Shown: positions 36,663-46,171, numbered from the stretch's first letter. The stretch: DNA of 64,000 nt from Fodinicola feengrottensis (GCF_010993775.1 NZ_WOTO01000005.1:184022-248021), one strand, 5' to 3'. The notes: a model not told the origin generated them from the letters alone. Numbers and translations: made by a program.

Positions 36663-38090
36663 ATGCGTGTTGCCGTACGGAAGCTGCTCCTTGTCCTGGT
36701 TCTCCTGTTGGCCGGCACGGTGGCCTTCACCGCCAGCCCGGCGCAGGCCGCCACCGGCCAGGACATTGCCAACCTCGCCCATGCCCAGCTGGGAAAGGGC
36801 TGCTCGGGCAATGGGTGGGGGTGTGGTGACGCCGGGGAATGGTGCTCGGACTTCGCCCGCTGGGTGTGGGGCCAGACTCCCGGTGTCAGGACTGCCGGCC
36901 TGACCGCGGATTCGGGGAGTTTCACCAGCTACGGCAGGGCGAACAACAACATCATCACCACCACCCCGCATGTCGGTGACGCGATTGTCTATTACCAGGG
37001 CAGTTTCGCCGCGCACGTGAACATCGTGGTGGCCGTACGTGGAGATGGTTTCGTTCAGACTATTGGCGGAAACCAAGGCAGCCCCGGGCTCGTACGATTC
37101 GATGACTGGCACGCGCCGGGCGCCTATATGTCCGGAACCATTGTCATCGTCACGCCGGTTGGCCTGACCGGGGGTGGCACTCCGACCGCTGGGCCTGGCT
37201 CGGCGCAGGTCGTCATTGCCGGCATGGATGGCTTGGTCTACCACGAAATCCGGTTCCCGGACGGAAACTGGACCGGCTTTGGCAGCTTGCCCACGCACGC
37301 CCAAGATGTCGCGGTGGCCGGCCTGCATGATGACGGATCCGCCCAGGTGGTGATCGTCGGCAACGACCGGGTCTATCACGAGATCCGTTACCCGGATGGA
37401 AACTGGCGCGGTTTCCAGGGTCTGCCAGGCATCGGTACCACCGAGACGGCCGGTGCGAAAGCGGCCGGCGTCGCCGGCCTGCCAAACGGCTCGTCGCAGG
37501 TGGTCATCATCGGTACGGACAACCGCGTCTACCACGAAGTTCGTTTCCCAGACGGAAACTGGAGCGGCTTCAACGGTCTGCCGGGCATCGGTACGACCGA
37601 GCCGGCCGGCGCGAAAGCGGTCGCCATCACCGGAATGTCGGACGGTTCGGCGCAGGTGCTGATCGTCGGCCTCGACAATCAGGTCTATCACGAGATCCGT
37701 TTCCCGGATGGAAACTGGAGTGGGTTCGCGCCGCTGGGTGCCACCGCGAAGGCGGTCAGCATCGCTGGTCTGCCAGGAAACTCCGCCCAGGTCGCGATCA
37801 TCGACATGAACGACCGGGTCTATCACGAGATCCGTTACGCGAACGGAAACTGGAGCGGTCTGCGGCCGGTGCCCGGCATCGGCACGACCGAGGCAGCTGG
37901 CGCGAAATCCGTCGGCATCGCCGGCGAACCGGACGGGTCGTCCCAGGTGGTGATCGTCGGCCTGGACAACCGGGTGTATCACGAAGTCCGCTTCAGCAAC
38001 GGAAACTGGAGCGGCTTCAACGGCCTGCCCGGGATCGGTACGACCGACGCCGCCCAAGCCACCAGCGCCGCCATCGCCGGAATGCCGTAA
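36663..38090 (+). CDS. Secreted CHAP-domain protein with six beta-propeller/tectonin-like repeats
   Basis: This intact 475-residue protein starts MRVAVRKLLLVLVLLLAGTV, a Sec signal ending at about residue 29 (AQA). A CHAP amidase/peptidase domain follows at residues 33-170, with catalytic Cys61 (GEWCSDFARWVW) and His118 (AAHVNIVVAV); CHAP domains cleave peptidoglycan peptides or amide bonds. The rest is six repeats of about 43-49 residues with the core (S/A)QV(V/L)I-x-G-D-x-x-VYHE(I/V)R-F-x-G-NW-x-GF, probably a lectin-like propeller that binds carbohydrate or cell wall. The ATG has GGAGG seven bases upstream. A 16-base-arm hairpin terminates it. It could be a cell-wall hydrolase or an exported antibacterial effector. 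Confidence 0.85.
   Translation: MRVAVRKLLLVLVLLLAGTVAFTASPAQAATGQDIANLAHAQLGKGCSGNGWGCGDAGEWCSDFARWVWGQTPGVRTAGLTADSGSFTSYGRANNNIITTTPHVGDAIVYYQGSFAAHVNIVVAVRGDGFVQTIGGNQGSPGLVRFDDWHAPGAYMSGTIVIVTPVGLTGGGTPTAGPGSAQVVIAGMDGLVYHEIRFPDGNWTGFGSLPTHAQDVAVAGLHDDGSAQVVIVGNDRVYHEIRYPDGNWRGFQGLPGIGTTETAGAKAAGVAGLPNGSSQVVIIGTDNRVYHEVRFPDGNWSGFNGLPGIGTTEPAGAKAVAITGMSDGSAQVLIVGLDNQVYHEIRFPDGNWSGFAPLGATAKAVSIAGLPGNSAQVAIIDMNDRVYHEIRYANGNWSGLRPVPGIGTTEAAGAKSVGIAGEPDGSSQVVIVGLDNRVYHEVRFSNGNWSGFNGLPGIGTTDAAQATSAAIAGMP
37197..38087 (+). repeat. Six tandem propeller repeats in the CHAP protein gene
   Basis: Six in-frame repeats of roughly 130-150 bases share the codons for VYHE(I/V)RF or RY and GNWSGF. Repeats 2, 3, 5 and 6 also share LPGIGTTE or a variant with Ala-Gly-Ala-Lys following, while repeats 1 and 4 lack it. 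Nucleotide similarity is high enough for recombination or assembly collapse, although the copies are not identical. Confidence 0.8.
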
Positions 38091-38098
38091 ACACCCCG

Positions 38099-38151
38099 CC
38101 GCGAGGGTGCCGTTTCGGGGGTCTTGTCACCCTAGAACGCCACTCTCGCGG
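38099..38151. terminator. Bidirectional terminator between the CHAP and MFS genes
   Basis: Sixteen-base arms (38099-38114 and 38136-38151) pair with two mismatches around a 21-base loop. They lie between two convergent genes. Confidence 0.7.
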
Positions 38152-38155
38152 AGGT

Positions 38156-39385
38156 TCAGGTGCGGGCGTCGCGGAACCGGGAAAGGCCCAAGGCCAGGGC
38201 CACCACCAGAAATCCGCCGGCGCCCGCCCAGAGCATCGGCCGGTAGCCGATCGTGTCACCGAGGAATCCGCCCACCGGGGCGCCGATGACGATCATCGCG
38301 CGGTTGATCGAGCGCATGGTGGCGTTCATCCGGCCTTGCAGCCGGTCGGGAGTGACGGCCTGTCGGTAGCCCATCTCGTTCGCGTTTTCGGCGCCGAGTG
38401 AGAAACCAAAGAGGAGTTGCCCGGCACCGAAAACAAGCCAGCCATACCAGTGTGGCGTGCTGAGAGCGACAAAAGACCAGGACACCGCGCTCAGCGCACG
38501 ACATGCGACGATCACCCGCCCGCTGCCCCACCGCGCTCCCAACCGGGTGGCCGCGAGGCTGCCGGCGAGTCCGCCAACGCCGCCGCCGCCGGCGAGAGCG
38601 AGTCCGAGGCCGAACGGGCTGAGATCGAGCGTACGCAACGCAAACGCCGGCATGACCGCGCCGACCACGGCCGAGCAGAGAAACCAGCCGTGGGTGTTCA
38701 GGGCGATGAGCCGCAGAGTGGGGTGTTTGTAGACCCACCGCAGGCCTTCCACCGCGTCCTGCCGTACGCCGCGGATCGACAGCGGTTGACCTGGCGGCTC
38801 CGCGACCGAAATGCGCATCAACAAAATGCCCGAGACGAGATAGCTCGCGGCGTCCACGAGAATTGCCCACGGCGCGGTCAGCAGCGACACCAGCCCACCG
38901 GCGAGCGCCGGCCCGGAGGTCTGCGAAACGGCGTCGCTCTGGTCGAGTCGGGCATGGGCCGCGGTGAGCAGATTCGTGGGTACCAGCCGGGGCACGTACG
39001 ACTGGAAAGCCGCGTCGTTCAGCAACGACATCAGCCCGAAGACGGCCATGAATGCCATCAGTACACTCAAAGTAAGCTGGTGAGTCACTGCCAGCAAGGG
39101 AATGCCGACCAGTAGGACGCCCCGGCCGAGATCGGTCGCCACCAACAACGGCCGGCGCCGCGTACGGTCAATCAGAACGCCGGCGACCAAGCCGAACAGC
39201 AGATAGGGCAACCAGCGGGCCGCGCTGACCAGCCCGACGGCCACCGATCCTTGGTGCAGGGACAGCACAATCAGCACCTGGATGGCGAGAGTCGTCACGT
39301 ACGTGCCGAACCCAGAAACCGTTGACGCTGTCCAGAACCGAAGGAATCCAGGCGAGTCCCACGGACTTACGGGTTTGGTCACCAT
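38156..39385 (-). CDS. MFS exporter, probable drug or siderophore efflux
   Basis: The intact 409-residue protein has 10-12 hydrophobic helices and MFS motifs: GLVAGVLIDRTRRRPLLVATDLGRG between helices II and III, and QSYVPRLVPTNLLTAAHARL, typical of the DHA3/EntS-like group. It ends with positively charged SRFRDART. Exporters of this kind extrude antibiotics or siderophores. It diverges from a TetR gene. Two nearly identical palindromes occupy the 90-base gap, so it is almost certainly induced when TetR binds the substrate. No biosynthetic cluster for a siderophore is in the window, so a drug-type substrate is equally possible. Confidence 0.86.
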   Translation of the reverse strand: MVTKPVSPWDSPGFLRFWTASTVSGFGTYVTTLAIQVLIVLSLHQGSVAVGLVSAARWLPYLLFGLVAGVLIDRTRRRPLLVATDLGRGVLLVGIPLLAVTHQLTLSVLMAFMAVFGLMSLLNDAAFQSYVPRLVPTNLLTAAHARLDQSDAVSQTSGPALAGGLVSLLTAPWAILVDAASYLVSGILLMRISVAEPPGQPLSIRGVRQDAVEGLRWVYKHPTLRLIALNTHGWFLCSAVVGAVMPAFALRTLDLSPFGLGLALAGGGGVGGLAGSLAATRLGARWGSGRVIVACRALSAVSWSFVALSTPHWYGWLVFGAGQLLFGFSLGAENANEMGYRQAVTPDRLQGRMNATMRSINRAMIVIGAPVGGFLGDTIGYRPMLWAGAGGFLVVALALGLSRFRDART

Positions 39386-39405
39386 GTGTTCCCGTCTTCT
39401 GACTC

Positions 39406-39426
39406 AATCTTGTCACTGACAAGATT
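39406..39426. promoter_or_regulatory. TetR operator A
   Basis: AATCTTGTCA and TGACAAGATT are perfect 10-base inverted arms around a single C. The site lies 21 bases upstream of the exporter ATG. Confidence 0.8.
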
Positions 39427-39439
39427 CGCCGAAAAGGCC

Positions 39440-39460
39440 GATCTTGTCAATGCCAAGATC
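39440..39460. promoter_or_regulatory. TetR operator B
   Basis: GATCTTGTCA and TGCCAAGATC form the same palindrome with one mismatch. Centres of sites A and B are 34 bases apart, about three helical turns. The site ends 17 bases before the tetR start codon. Confidence 0.78.
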
Positions 39461-39477
39461 TCGGCTAGGGTGTGATC

Positions 39478-40056
39478 GTGACCGGAGTGCAGCCGTACCA
39501 CCACGGCGACTTACGTCGCGTGCTCATAGACCACGCGGTCGCCGCCATCGCAGAGAACGGGTTCGAGCGGCTCAGTCTGCGCGATCTCGCCCGTCGGGCC
39601 AACGTCTCGCATGCCGCGCCGGCTTATCACTTCACCGATCGGACCGGGCTGCTCACCGCCGTCGCGGCCCAGGGCTACCGGTTGCTCGGAGACGAGCTGG
39701 ACGAGATTCTTCGGGAAACCAACAGTTTCCTGGAAGTCGGCGTGGGATATGTGCGGTTCGCGGTGGCGCATCCCGCGCATTTCGACGTGATGTTCCGCCC
39801 GGCCCTGTATCGCGACGATCCGGACCTGGCCGAGCAACGCGATCGTACGATGGCGATTCTGCGGGCCGGCGCCGGCACGGTCGACCTGGCCGCGGCAACT
39901 GGACAGTCCACAAAGGACTCAGAGGCGGCTGGCCTGGCCGGCTGGTTCTTCTGCCACGGCCTGGTCACCCTCTACCGCAGCGAGGTCCTCGCCGCGAACA
40001 GCCCGGCAGAACTGGAAACCCTGGCCCGCCGGGCCGCGAACGTGCTGTTTTCCTAG
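39478..40056 (+). CDS. TetR-family repressor of the adjacent MFS exporter
   Basis: This intact 192-residue regulator has a TetR helix-turn-helix (DHAVAAIAENGFERLSLRDLARRANVSHAAPAYHFTDRTGLLTAV) followed by a WHG-like C-terminal domain (FAVAHPAHFDVMFRPALYRDD, GWFFCHGLVTLYRS). GTG 39478 is preferred over the GTG six bases earlier because AGGG lies seven bases upstream. Paired operators A and B lie directly upstream and are shared with the divergent exporter gene. Binding of the exporter substrate to the C-terminal domain would relieve repression. Confidence 0.87.
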   Translation: MTGVQPYHHGDLRRVLIDHAVAAIAENGFERLSLRDLARRANVSHAAPAYHFTDRTGLLTAVAAQGYRLLGDELDEILRETNSFLEVGVGYVRFAVAHPAHFDVMFRPALYRDDPDLAEQRDRTMAILRAGAGTVDLAAATGQSTKDSEAAGLAGWFFCHGLVTLYRSEVLAANSPAELETLARRAANVLFS

Positions 40057-40060
40057 GCCC

Positions 40061-41617
40061 CTAGGGAATCATTGCGGGAACGATGGCTTCGATCAGGTGC
40101 GGGCCGGGCTCGGCGAACGCGGCTTTCAGTGCTTCGGCCAGTTCTTCGGCGGTGGTCGCTTTCGACGCTGGCACGCCCATTCCCTGAGCGATGGACACGA
40201 AATCCAGGTCCGGCCGAGACAGGTCCAGCAGGTCCTTGGCCCGCGGCCCACCAGCTTGCGCGCCGACCCGCTGCAGCTCCAACCGCAGGATCGCGTACGC
40301 GGAGTTGTTCAGCAGCACGGTGGTGATGTTCAGGTTTTCCCTGGCGTGGGTCCACAGCGCGGAGATCGTGTACATCGCGCTGCCGTCCGCCTGCAGGCAC
40401 AACACCGGCCGGTCCGGGCAGGCGAGCGCGGCGCCGGTGGCGACCGGCAGGCCGTAGCCAATGGCCCCACCGGTGAGGGTCAGCACGTCGTGTTTCGGGG
40501 AACCGGCGGTGGCGCTGGGAATGAGTACGCCCGAGGTGTTGGCCTCATCCGCGACAATCGCGTTTTCCGGCAGCAGCGCGCCAATCACGTCCGGCCAGTT
40601 CTGCGCGGTCAGCGGGCCGGTCGGCAGCTCCGGCCGGTGCGCGGCGGCGAGCACCGGCTCGGCGTCCTTGCCGATCACCTCGGCGAGCCGCTCCAGCGCG
40701 CCGGCGGCGTCCTCGCTGGCACCGGCGAGAGTGTGCACGGCACAGCCGTCCGGCACCAGGTCGCTGGCTTTTCCGGGATAGGCGAAGAAAGAAACCGGTG
40801 AGCGGGCGCCAGCCAGGATCAGGTGCTGGACGCCTTCGAGTTGGTACGCGACTTGCTCGGCAAGGTAACCGAGGCGGTCGAAAGTGGGCACTCCGGCACC
40901 CCGGGTGATCCGGGCCGGGAAGGTCTCGGCGAGCACGATCGCGCCGCTGGCCGCGCTGATCCGGCTGGCCGCGACCAGCGCGGGTTCGCGGGTGGCGGCG
41001 CCGCCGAGCAGGATGACCGTACGCTCGCCGGAAGTCAACGCGTTGACGGCGTCGATGACAGCTTCCTCGGCGACTGGCGTCCGCTCCTGCGGGCGTACCG
41101 GATCAGCCGCCTGTCCGCCTTCTGACCAGGAAACATCGGCCGGCAGGATGAGTGTTGCCACCCCGCCGGGCGGCGAGCAGGCGGCGGCCACCGCGTCGGC
41201 CGCGTCGCGACCGACATCGGTGGTTTTCTCGCTGCGCCGCTGCCAGTTGGACACCGCGCTCGCGATCGCGTCGATGTCCGACTCCAGCGGCGCGTCATAA
41301 CGTTTGTGGTCAAGCGCTGATCGCCAACGATGTTCACGACGGGGGTCGCCGCGCGCCGCGCGTTGTGCAGGTTGGCGAGCCCGTTTCCCAGACCTGGGCC
41401 CAAAATGCAGCAGAACGCCGGCCGGCTTGTCGGCCATTCGCGCGTACCCGTCGGCGGCACCGGTCGCGACGCCTTCGAAAAGCGCCAGCACGCCGTGCAT
41501 TTCGGGGACGGAGTCCAGAGCGGCCACGAAATGCATCTCCGAGGTGCCCGGATTGGAGAAGCACACGTCGACGCCGGAGTCGACGAGCGTACGGATCAGA
41601 GCCTGTGCGCCGTTCAT
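40061..41617 (-). CDS. ThDP-dependent enzyme, benzoylformate decarboxylase/acetolactate synthase-like
   Basis: The protein of 518 residues starts MNGAQALIRTLVDSGVDVCFSNPGTSEMHFVAAL and has FEGVATGAADGYARM with the catalytic Glu. The C-terminal ThDP/Mg domain reads LQADGSAMYTISALWTHARENLNITTVLLNNSAYAIL. This pattern is shared by IlvX-like ThDP enzymes and benzoylformate decarboxylases. Two compensating indels near 41300 and 41405 place about 35 codons out of frame; the other frame there supplies GPGLGNGLANLHNARRAATPVVNIVG. Its ATG overlaps the stop of the FAD oxidase gene (ATGA). It could decarboxylate the 2-oxo acid produced by that oxidase. Substrate identity is open. Confidence 0.8.
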   Translation of the reverse strand: MNGAQALIRTLVDSGVDVCFSNPGTSEMHFVAALDSVPEMHGVLALFEGVATGAADGYARMADKPAGVLLHFGPRSGKRARQPAQRAARGDPRREHRWRSALDHKRYDAPLESDIDAIASAVSNWQRRSEKTTDVGRDAADAVAAACSPPGGVATLILPADVSWSEGGQAADPVRPQERTPVAEEAVIDAVNALTSGERTVILLGGAATREPALVAASRISAASGAIVLAETFPARITRGAGVPTFDRLGYLAEQVAYQLEGVQHLILAGARSPVSFFAYPGKASDLVPDGCAVHTLAGASEDAAGALERLAEVIGKDAEPVLAAAHRPELPTGPLTAQNWPDVIGALLPENAIVADEANTSGVLIPSATAGSPKHDVLTLTGGAIGYGLPVATGAALACPDRPVLCLQADGSAMYTISALWTHARENLNITTVLLNNSAYAILRLELQRVGAQAGGPRAKDLLDLSRPDLDFVSIAQGMGVPASKATTAEELAEALKAAFAEPGPHLIEAIVPAMIP

Positions 41618-43014
41618 GCGTTGCCTTCCGGGGAAACCAGCAGAATATCCGGATTGAGAATGCCGTTGGGATCGAAGGCCGATTTTATCCGCCGCATCAG
41701 GGCGATCTTGGTGGGGTCCTCCAGCTCCAGGAAGTATTTCTTCTTCTCCTGGCCAATGCCGTGCTCGCCGGAGATCATCCCGCCCAGCGCCATCCCGGCC
41801 GCGAACATTGCCTTCCAGCGTCTGATCGCGGGCTTCCGGGTCTTTCTGGAAGAGCGCGAAATGCACGTTGCCGTCGCCGGCGTGCCCGCAGCCGATCACG
41901 TACGAGCCGTGTTCGGTGGCGATCTTGCTCGCCTGGGCGACGAAATCCGGGATGGCGCCACGCGGTACGACGGTGTCGATGATGCAGTCCGCGCCGGCCG
42001 CTTTAGCGGTCCAAAATGCCTTTTCGCGGGCTTCGATGAGCTTGCGTGCGGCCGGTCCGGGCAACACGTACACGTCGATCGCGCCGAGTTCGCCGAGCTG
42101 CTCGCCGGCCGTCTCGATGTCCGTCTCCAGCCGATCGGCGTCCCGGTTTTCCAGCGATACCACCAGGTACGCCTGTGCGGTGTCGCGTACGGAATCCGGG
42201 ATGCCCAGTGACAGGTTGGCGTTGTGGCTGATCGCGGCCATCGTCAGCATGTCGATGTATTCCAGGATCGTCGGTCCGATCCCGCTCGCCACGATCTTCG
42301 GGACCGCCCGGGTCACTCTCGTCCAGCGTGCTGAAGGGCGCCAGCAGCGTGGTCTGGTGTTCCAGCCGCGGCGCGAGCCGCAGCACCGCCTCGGTGACCA
42401 GCGCCAACGTGCCTTCTGATCCGACGATCAGCTGGGTCAGGTCGTACCCGCTGCTGACCTTGGAGACCTTCCCGCCGGTACGCAGGATCTCGCCGGTCGC
42501 CAGCACCACTTCCAGCCCGAGCACGTGTTGCCTGGTCACGCCGTACCGGATCGCGCTCATGCCGCCGGCGTTGGTGTTCACGTTGCCGCCGAGGCTGCCG
42601 GACAGCTCGCCCGGATGCACCTGGTACGCGAGGCCCACCTTCGCGGTGGCCTCGTCCAGTTGCGCGAGCGTGACGCCTGGCTGGACAGTCGCGGTGTGGT
42701 TGACCGTGTCGATCTCGGCGATCGACGCCATCCGCTCGAACGAGACGACGACGCCGTCGCGCGCGCGGGACGGCGCCGCCGGACAGTCCGCTGCCGGAAC
42801 CGCGGGCGGTGACCGGTACGCGCGAGTCGTTCGCCAGCTTCAGCACGCTGGCGACCTCCTGCGCGGTGCCGGGCTTCACGACGTACGCAGGCGTGACGGG
42901 CGCCACACCGAGTGCCTCGTCGTGCCTGTAGTCGTCGGAGATCGCCTCGCCGATCAGCAGATTCGCCTCGCCGACGAGGGCGGCCAACCGCCCAGCCAGC
43001 CCGTCACCAGTCAT
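41614..43014 (-). CDS. FAD-linked 2-hydroxyacid oxidase/dehydrogenase (GlcD/D-LDH type), three apparent frameshifts
   Basis: Rejoined, this is a GlcD-type flavoenzyme of about 465 residues. The FAD-PCMH domain includes VKPGTAQEVASVLKLAND, PVTARGSGSGLSGGAVP, GELSGSLGGNVNTNAGGMSAIRYGVTRQHVLGLEVV and VGSEGTLALVTEAVLRL. The C-terminal cap carries the catalytic His blocks CGHAGDGNVHFALF and SGEHGIGQEKK. It would oxidise glycolate, D-lactate or an aryl 2-hydroxyacid to the 2-oxo acid. ATG 43014 with GGAGG five bases upstream is preferred over one at 43056. Breaks lie near 42770, 42318 and 41815. It is the first gene of a two-gene operon with the ThDP enzyme. Confidence 0.84.
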
Positions 43015-43128
43015 CCGGTCCTCCGTGCTCGGCGTGATGATGCTGCCGATCACCATGTCAGATCCCACTAAGTGGCGCGTGAGCTAATGCGTTTCCGGTG
43101 GTCAATCCCACGTCGGTAGCATTGCGTT

Positions 43129-44782
43129 GTGACTCCCGAAGCCGTCTCCGCCGCCGTACTCGATGCCGTGAGGGCCACTTTCGCCGCCCACGGCCTGGAC
43201 ACCTCCGCCCTGCCGGAGACTACGACGGTCGAGCGACCCCGGAATCGGGACCACGGCGACTATGCGACGACGATCGCGCTGCAACTGGCCAAGAAACTCG
43301 GCGCCAAGCCGCGGGACCTCGCGACCTGGATCGGCGAGCAGTTGGCGCAGGCCGCCGGCATCGCGTCCGCCGAGGTCGCCGGGCCGGGGTTCCTGAACAT
43401 CCGGCTGGAGGCCGCCGCCGCTGGCGAGCTGGCTCGTACGATCGTCGCGGCCGGCGCCGCGTACGGGCGCGGTGAGCTGCTCAAAGGCAGCAGGATCAAC
43501 CTGGAGTTCGTGTCCGCGAACCCGACCGGCCCGGTGCACCTCGGGCACACCCGGTGGGCCGCCGTCGGCGACGTGCTGGCCCGGGTCTTCGAGGCCGCTG
43601 GCGCCGAGGTCGCGCGCGAGTTCTACATCAACGACCGTGGCAACCAGCTGCAGAACTTCGCTCTGTCGCTGGTCGCCGGCGCGCTCGGTGAGCCGGTGCC
43701 GGAAAATGGCTACAAAGGCGAATATGTCACCGACCTGGCGAACGCGATCGTCAAGGACCGTCCGGACATCATGGCGCTGCCCGAAGACGAGCGGCTGACC
43801 GCCTTCCGCGAAGAGGTACCAGCGCCAGCTCGACGAGCAGAAGGCCGTGCTGGCCGAGTTCCGTACGAACTTCGACGTGTGGTTCTCCGAGCGCTCGCTG
43901 CACTCGTCCGGCGCGATCGACGAGGCGATGGCCAAGCTGCGCGGTCAGGGGCATGTGTACGAAAAAGAGGGCGCCGTCTGGATGCGGACCAGCGACTTCG
44001 GCGACGACAAGGACCGTCCGCTGATCAAGTCGGACGGCGAGTACACGTATTTTGGCTCTGATGCTGCCTATTACGTGAACAAGCGGAGCCGTGGTTTCGA
44101 CCGCTGTCTCTATCTGCTCGGCGCCGACCACCACGGCTATATCAACCGGATCAAGGCGATCGCGTCGTGTGCGGGCGACAATCCGGACGAGTCGGTGGAT
44201 GTCCTGATTGGACAGTTGGTCAAGGTCATTCAGAACGGCGCCGAGATGAAGCTGTCCAAGCGCGCCGGCACCATCATCACCCTCCGGGACGTGATCGACC
44301 TGGTCGGCGTGGATGCCGCGCGTTATCAGCTGACCCGGTTCTCGACCGACTCGTCGATGGTGCTCGATGTCGACCTGTTGACCAAGAAAACCAACGACAA
44401 CCCGGTCTTTTACGTTCAGTACGCGTACGCGCGGATCTCGTCGGTGCTGCGCAACGCGGCCGACCTTGGGGTCGATCGCGGCGAGCTCGATCCTTCGCTG
44501 CTGTCGGAGGAAAAGACGAACGCGCTGCTGGGTGCGCTCGCCGAATATCCAGCGGTGATCGCGACCGCGGCCGAGCTGCGTGAACCGCACCGGATCGCCC
44601 GCTATCTGGAAAGCCTCGCCGGGCTCTATCACCGTTTTTACGACTCACATCGGGTGTTACCGCAAGGAGACGAGGAAGCCACGGACACGAACAGGGCGAG
44701 GCTTTGGCTCTGTGAGGCCACTCGTACGGTGCTGGCCAACGGCCTCGGGCTGCTCGGCGTGACCGCTCCGGAGCGGATGTGA
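43129..44782 (+). CDS. argS: Arginyl-tRNA synthetase, one apparent frameshift
   Basis: This is a class Ia synthetase of about 551 residues. It has the N-terminal tRNA D-loop domain, the HIGH-type motif HLGHTRWAA near residue 137, a KMSKS-type motif KLSKRAGT near residue 375, and the DALR anticodon domain at the end ([21 protein letters not shown]). It charges tRNA-Arg in the cytosol. The frame breaks near 43816 between FREE and [19 protein letters not shown]; one missing base repairs it. A cell normally cannot lose this gene, so the break is strong evidence for sequence error. It begins the argS-lysA-hom-thrC housekeeping block. Confidence 0.92.
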
Positions 44783-44812
44783 GGGCGCATCCCGCCGGGC
44801 CGGCGCACGGCG

Positions 44813-46171
44813 ATGATGATTCACCCGGCCGCCGCTGCCGCACCGCCCGACGACCTGAGCGAGCTGCATCCGGCCGTTTGGCCGGCCACCGCCGAGCGGA
44901 TCGACGGCGTCGTGCATCTGGGCGGCATGGACGTACGAGATCTCGTTGCTGAGCATGGAAGTCCGCTCTACCTGCTCGACCAGGCTGATCTCGCGGCCCG
45001 TGCTCGTACGTTCCGGGAGGCCTTCGCCGGCGCCGATGTCTACTACGCCGGCAAGGCATTTCTGTCCGTTGGTTTCGCGCGCTGGGTCGCCAGCGAGGGC
45101 CTCGGACTGGACGTGTGCAGCGGAGGAGAGCTGGGCATTGCGCTGCGAGCCGACTTCCCGACCGACCGCATTGCCATGCATGGCAACAACAAAAGCGACG
45201 CCGAGCTGCGCCGGGCGGTTGCCGAGCGGGTCGGCTGCGTGGTCCTGGACTCGTACGTGGAGATTGTCCGGCTCGCCGATATCGCCGCCGCGGCTGGGAT
45301 TCGGCAGAAGGTGATGATTCGTACGACTGTGGGTGTCGAGGCGCACACGCACGAATTCATCGCTACCGCGCACGAGGACCAGAAATTCGGATTCTCGCTG
45401 AGTTCTGGCGGCGCGGCCGAAGCAGTGCGTCGCGTTTTGGCACTGCCTTCGCTGGAACTGGTCGGGCTGCACAGCCACATTGGCTCGCAGATCTTCGACA
45501 CCGCCGGTTTTGAGGTGGCCGCGAAACGTGTCGTCCAGCTGCTCGCCGACATCAGGGCCGAGCATGACGTGGAGCTGACCGAGCTGGACCTCGGCGGTGG
45601 GCTCGGCGTCGCGTACACAGTGGACGATGACCCGGCGCAACTGCATCGGTTTGCCGCTGATCTGCGGACCATCGTGGCGTACGAATGCGGCCGGCACGGG
45701 CTGCGGTTGCCGCGGCTGGTCGTCGAGCCGGGACGCGCGCTGGTCGGTCCGGCGGGCATCACGATTTATGAGGTGGGCACGGTCAAACCGGTCCAGTTGG
45801 ACGCGGGTGCCGTGCGCCATTTCGTTTCCGTCGACGGTGGCATGAGCGACAACATCCGGACCGCTCTTTACGACGCCGCGTACACGTGCGTCTTGGCTTC
45901 CCGCGGTTCGGACGCCGAGCCGATGCTGGCCCGTGTCGTTGGCAAACACTGCGAATCCGGTGACATCGTGGTGAAAGACGCCTGGCTGCCGTCCGACCTG
46001 GAGCCGGGGGACCTGCTCGCGATCGCCGGCACCGGGGCGTATTGCCGCAGCATGGCGAGCAATTACAATCAGGTGCCCCGACCGCCGGTGGTCTCGGTCG
46101 GCGGCGGGCAGTCGAAAGTGTTGCTGCGCCGGGAAACCGAGGACGACCTGCTCCGGTTGGATGCCGGATGA
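44813..46171 (+). CDS. lysA: Diaminopimelate decarboxylase
   Basis: This intact 452-residue fold-III PLP enzyme makes lysine from meso-diaminopimelate. Visible blocks are VYYAGKAFLSVGFARWV with the PLP Lys at about residue 83, GLHSHIGSQIFDTAGFEV, ELDLGGGLGVAY, VEPGRALVGPAGIT, the active-site Cys region VVGKHCESGDIV, and the C-terminal GTGAYCRSMASNYNQVPRPPVV. The Met-Met start is at 44813. It lies 30 bases after argS and overlaps the hom start by four bases (ATGA), giving the classic lysA-hom coupling of aspartate-family synthesis. Confidence 0.95.
   Translation: MMIHPAAAAAPPDDLSELHPAVWPATAERIDGVVHLGGMDVRDLVAEHGSPLYLLDQADLAARARTFREAFAGADVYYAGKAFLSVGFARWVASEGLGLDVCSGGELGIALRADFPTDRIAMHGNNKSDAELRRAVAERVGCVVLDSYVEIVRLADIAAAAGIRQKVMIRTTVGVEAHTHEFIATAHEDQKFGFSLSSGGAAEAVRRVLALPSLELVGLHSHIGSQIFDTAGFEVAAKRVVQLLADIRAEHDVELTELDLGGGLGVAYTVDDDPAQLHRFAADLRTIVAYECGRHGLRLPRLVVEPGRALVGPAGITIYEVGTVKPVQLDAGAVRHFVSVDGGMSDNIRTALYDAAYTCVLASRGSDAEPMLARVVGKHCESGDIVVKDAWLPSDLEPGDLLAIAGTGAYCRSMASNYNQVPRPPVVSVGGGQSKVLLRRETEDDLLRLDAG

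Noticed and set aside
37197..38087. A CRISPR array in the CHAP gene repeats
   Set aside because: Units are in frame, 130-150 bases long and encode a conserved protein motif.
40061..42316. A 751-codon frame joining the FAD oxidase and ThDP enzyme
   Set aside because: It results from an indel near 41815; a proper stop/start ATGA overlap exists at 41614-41617.
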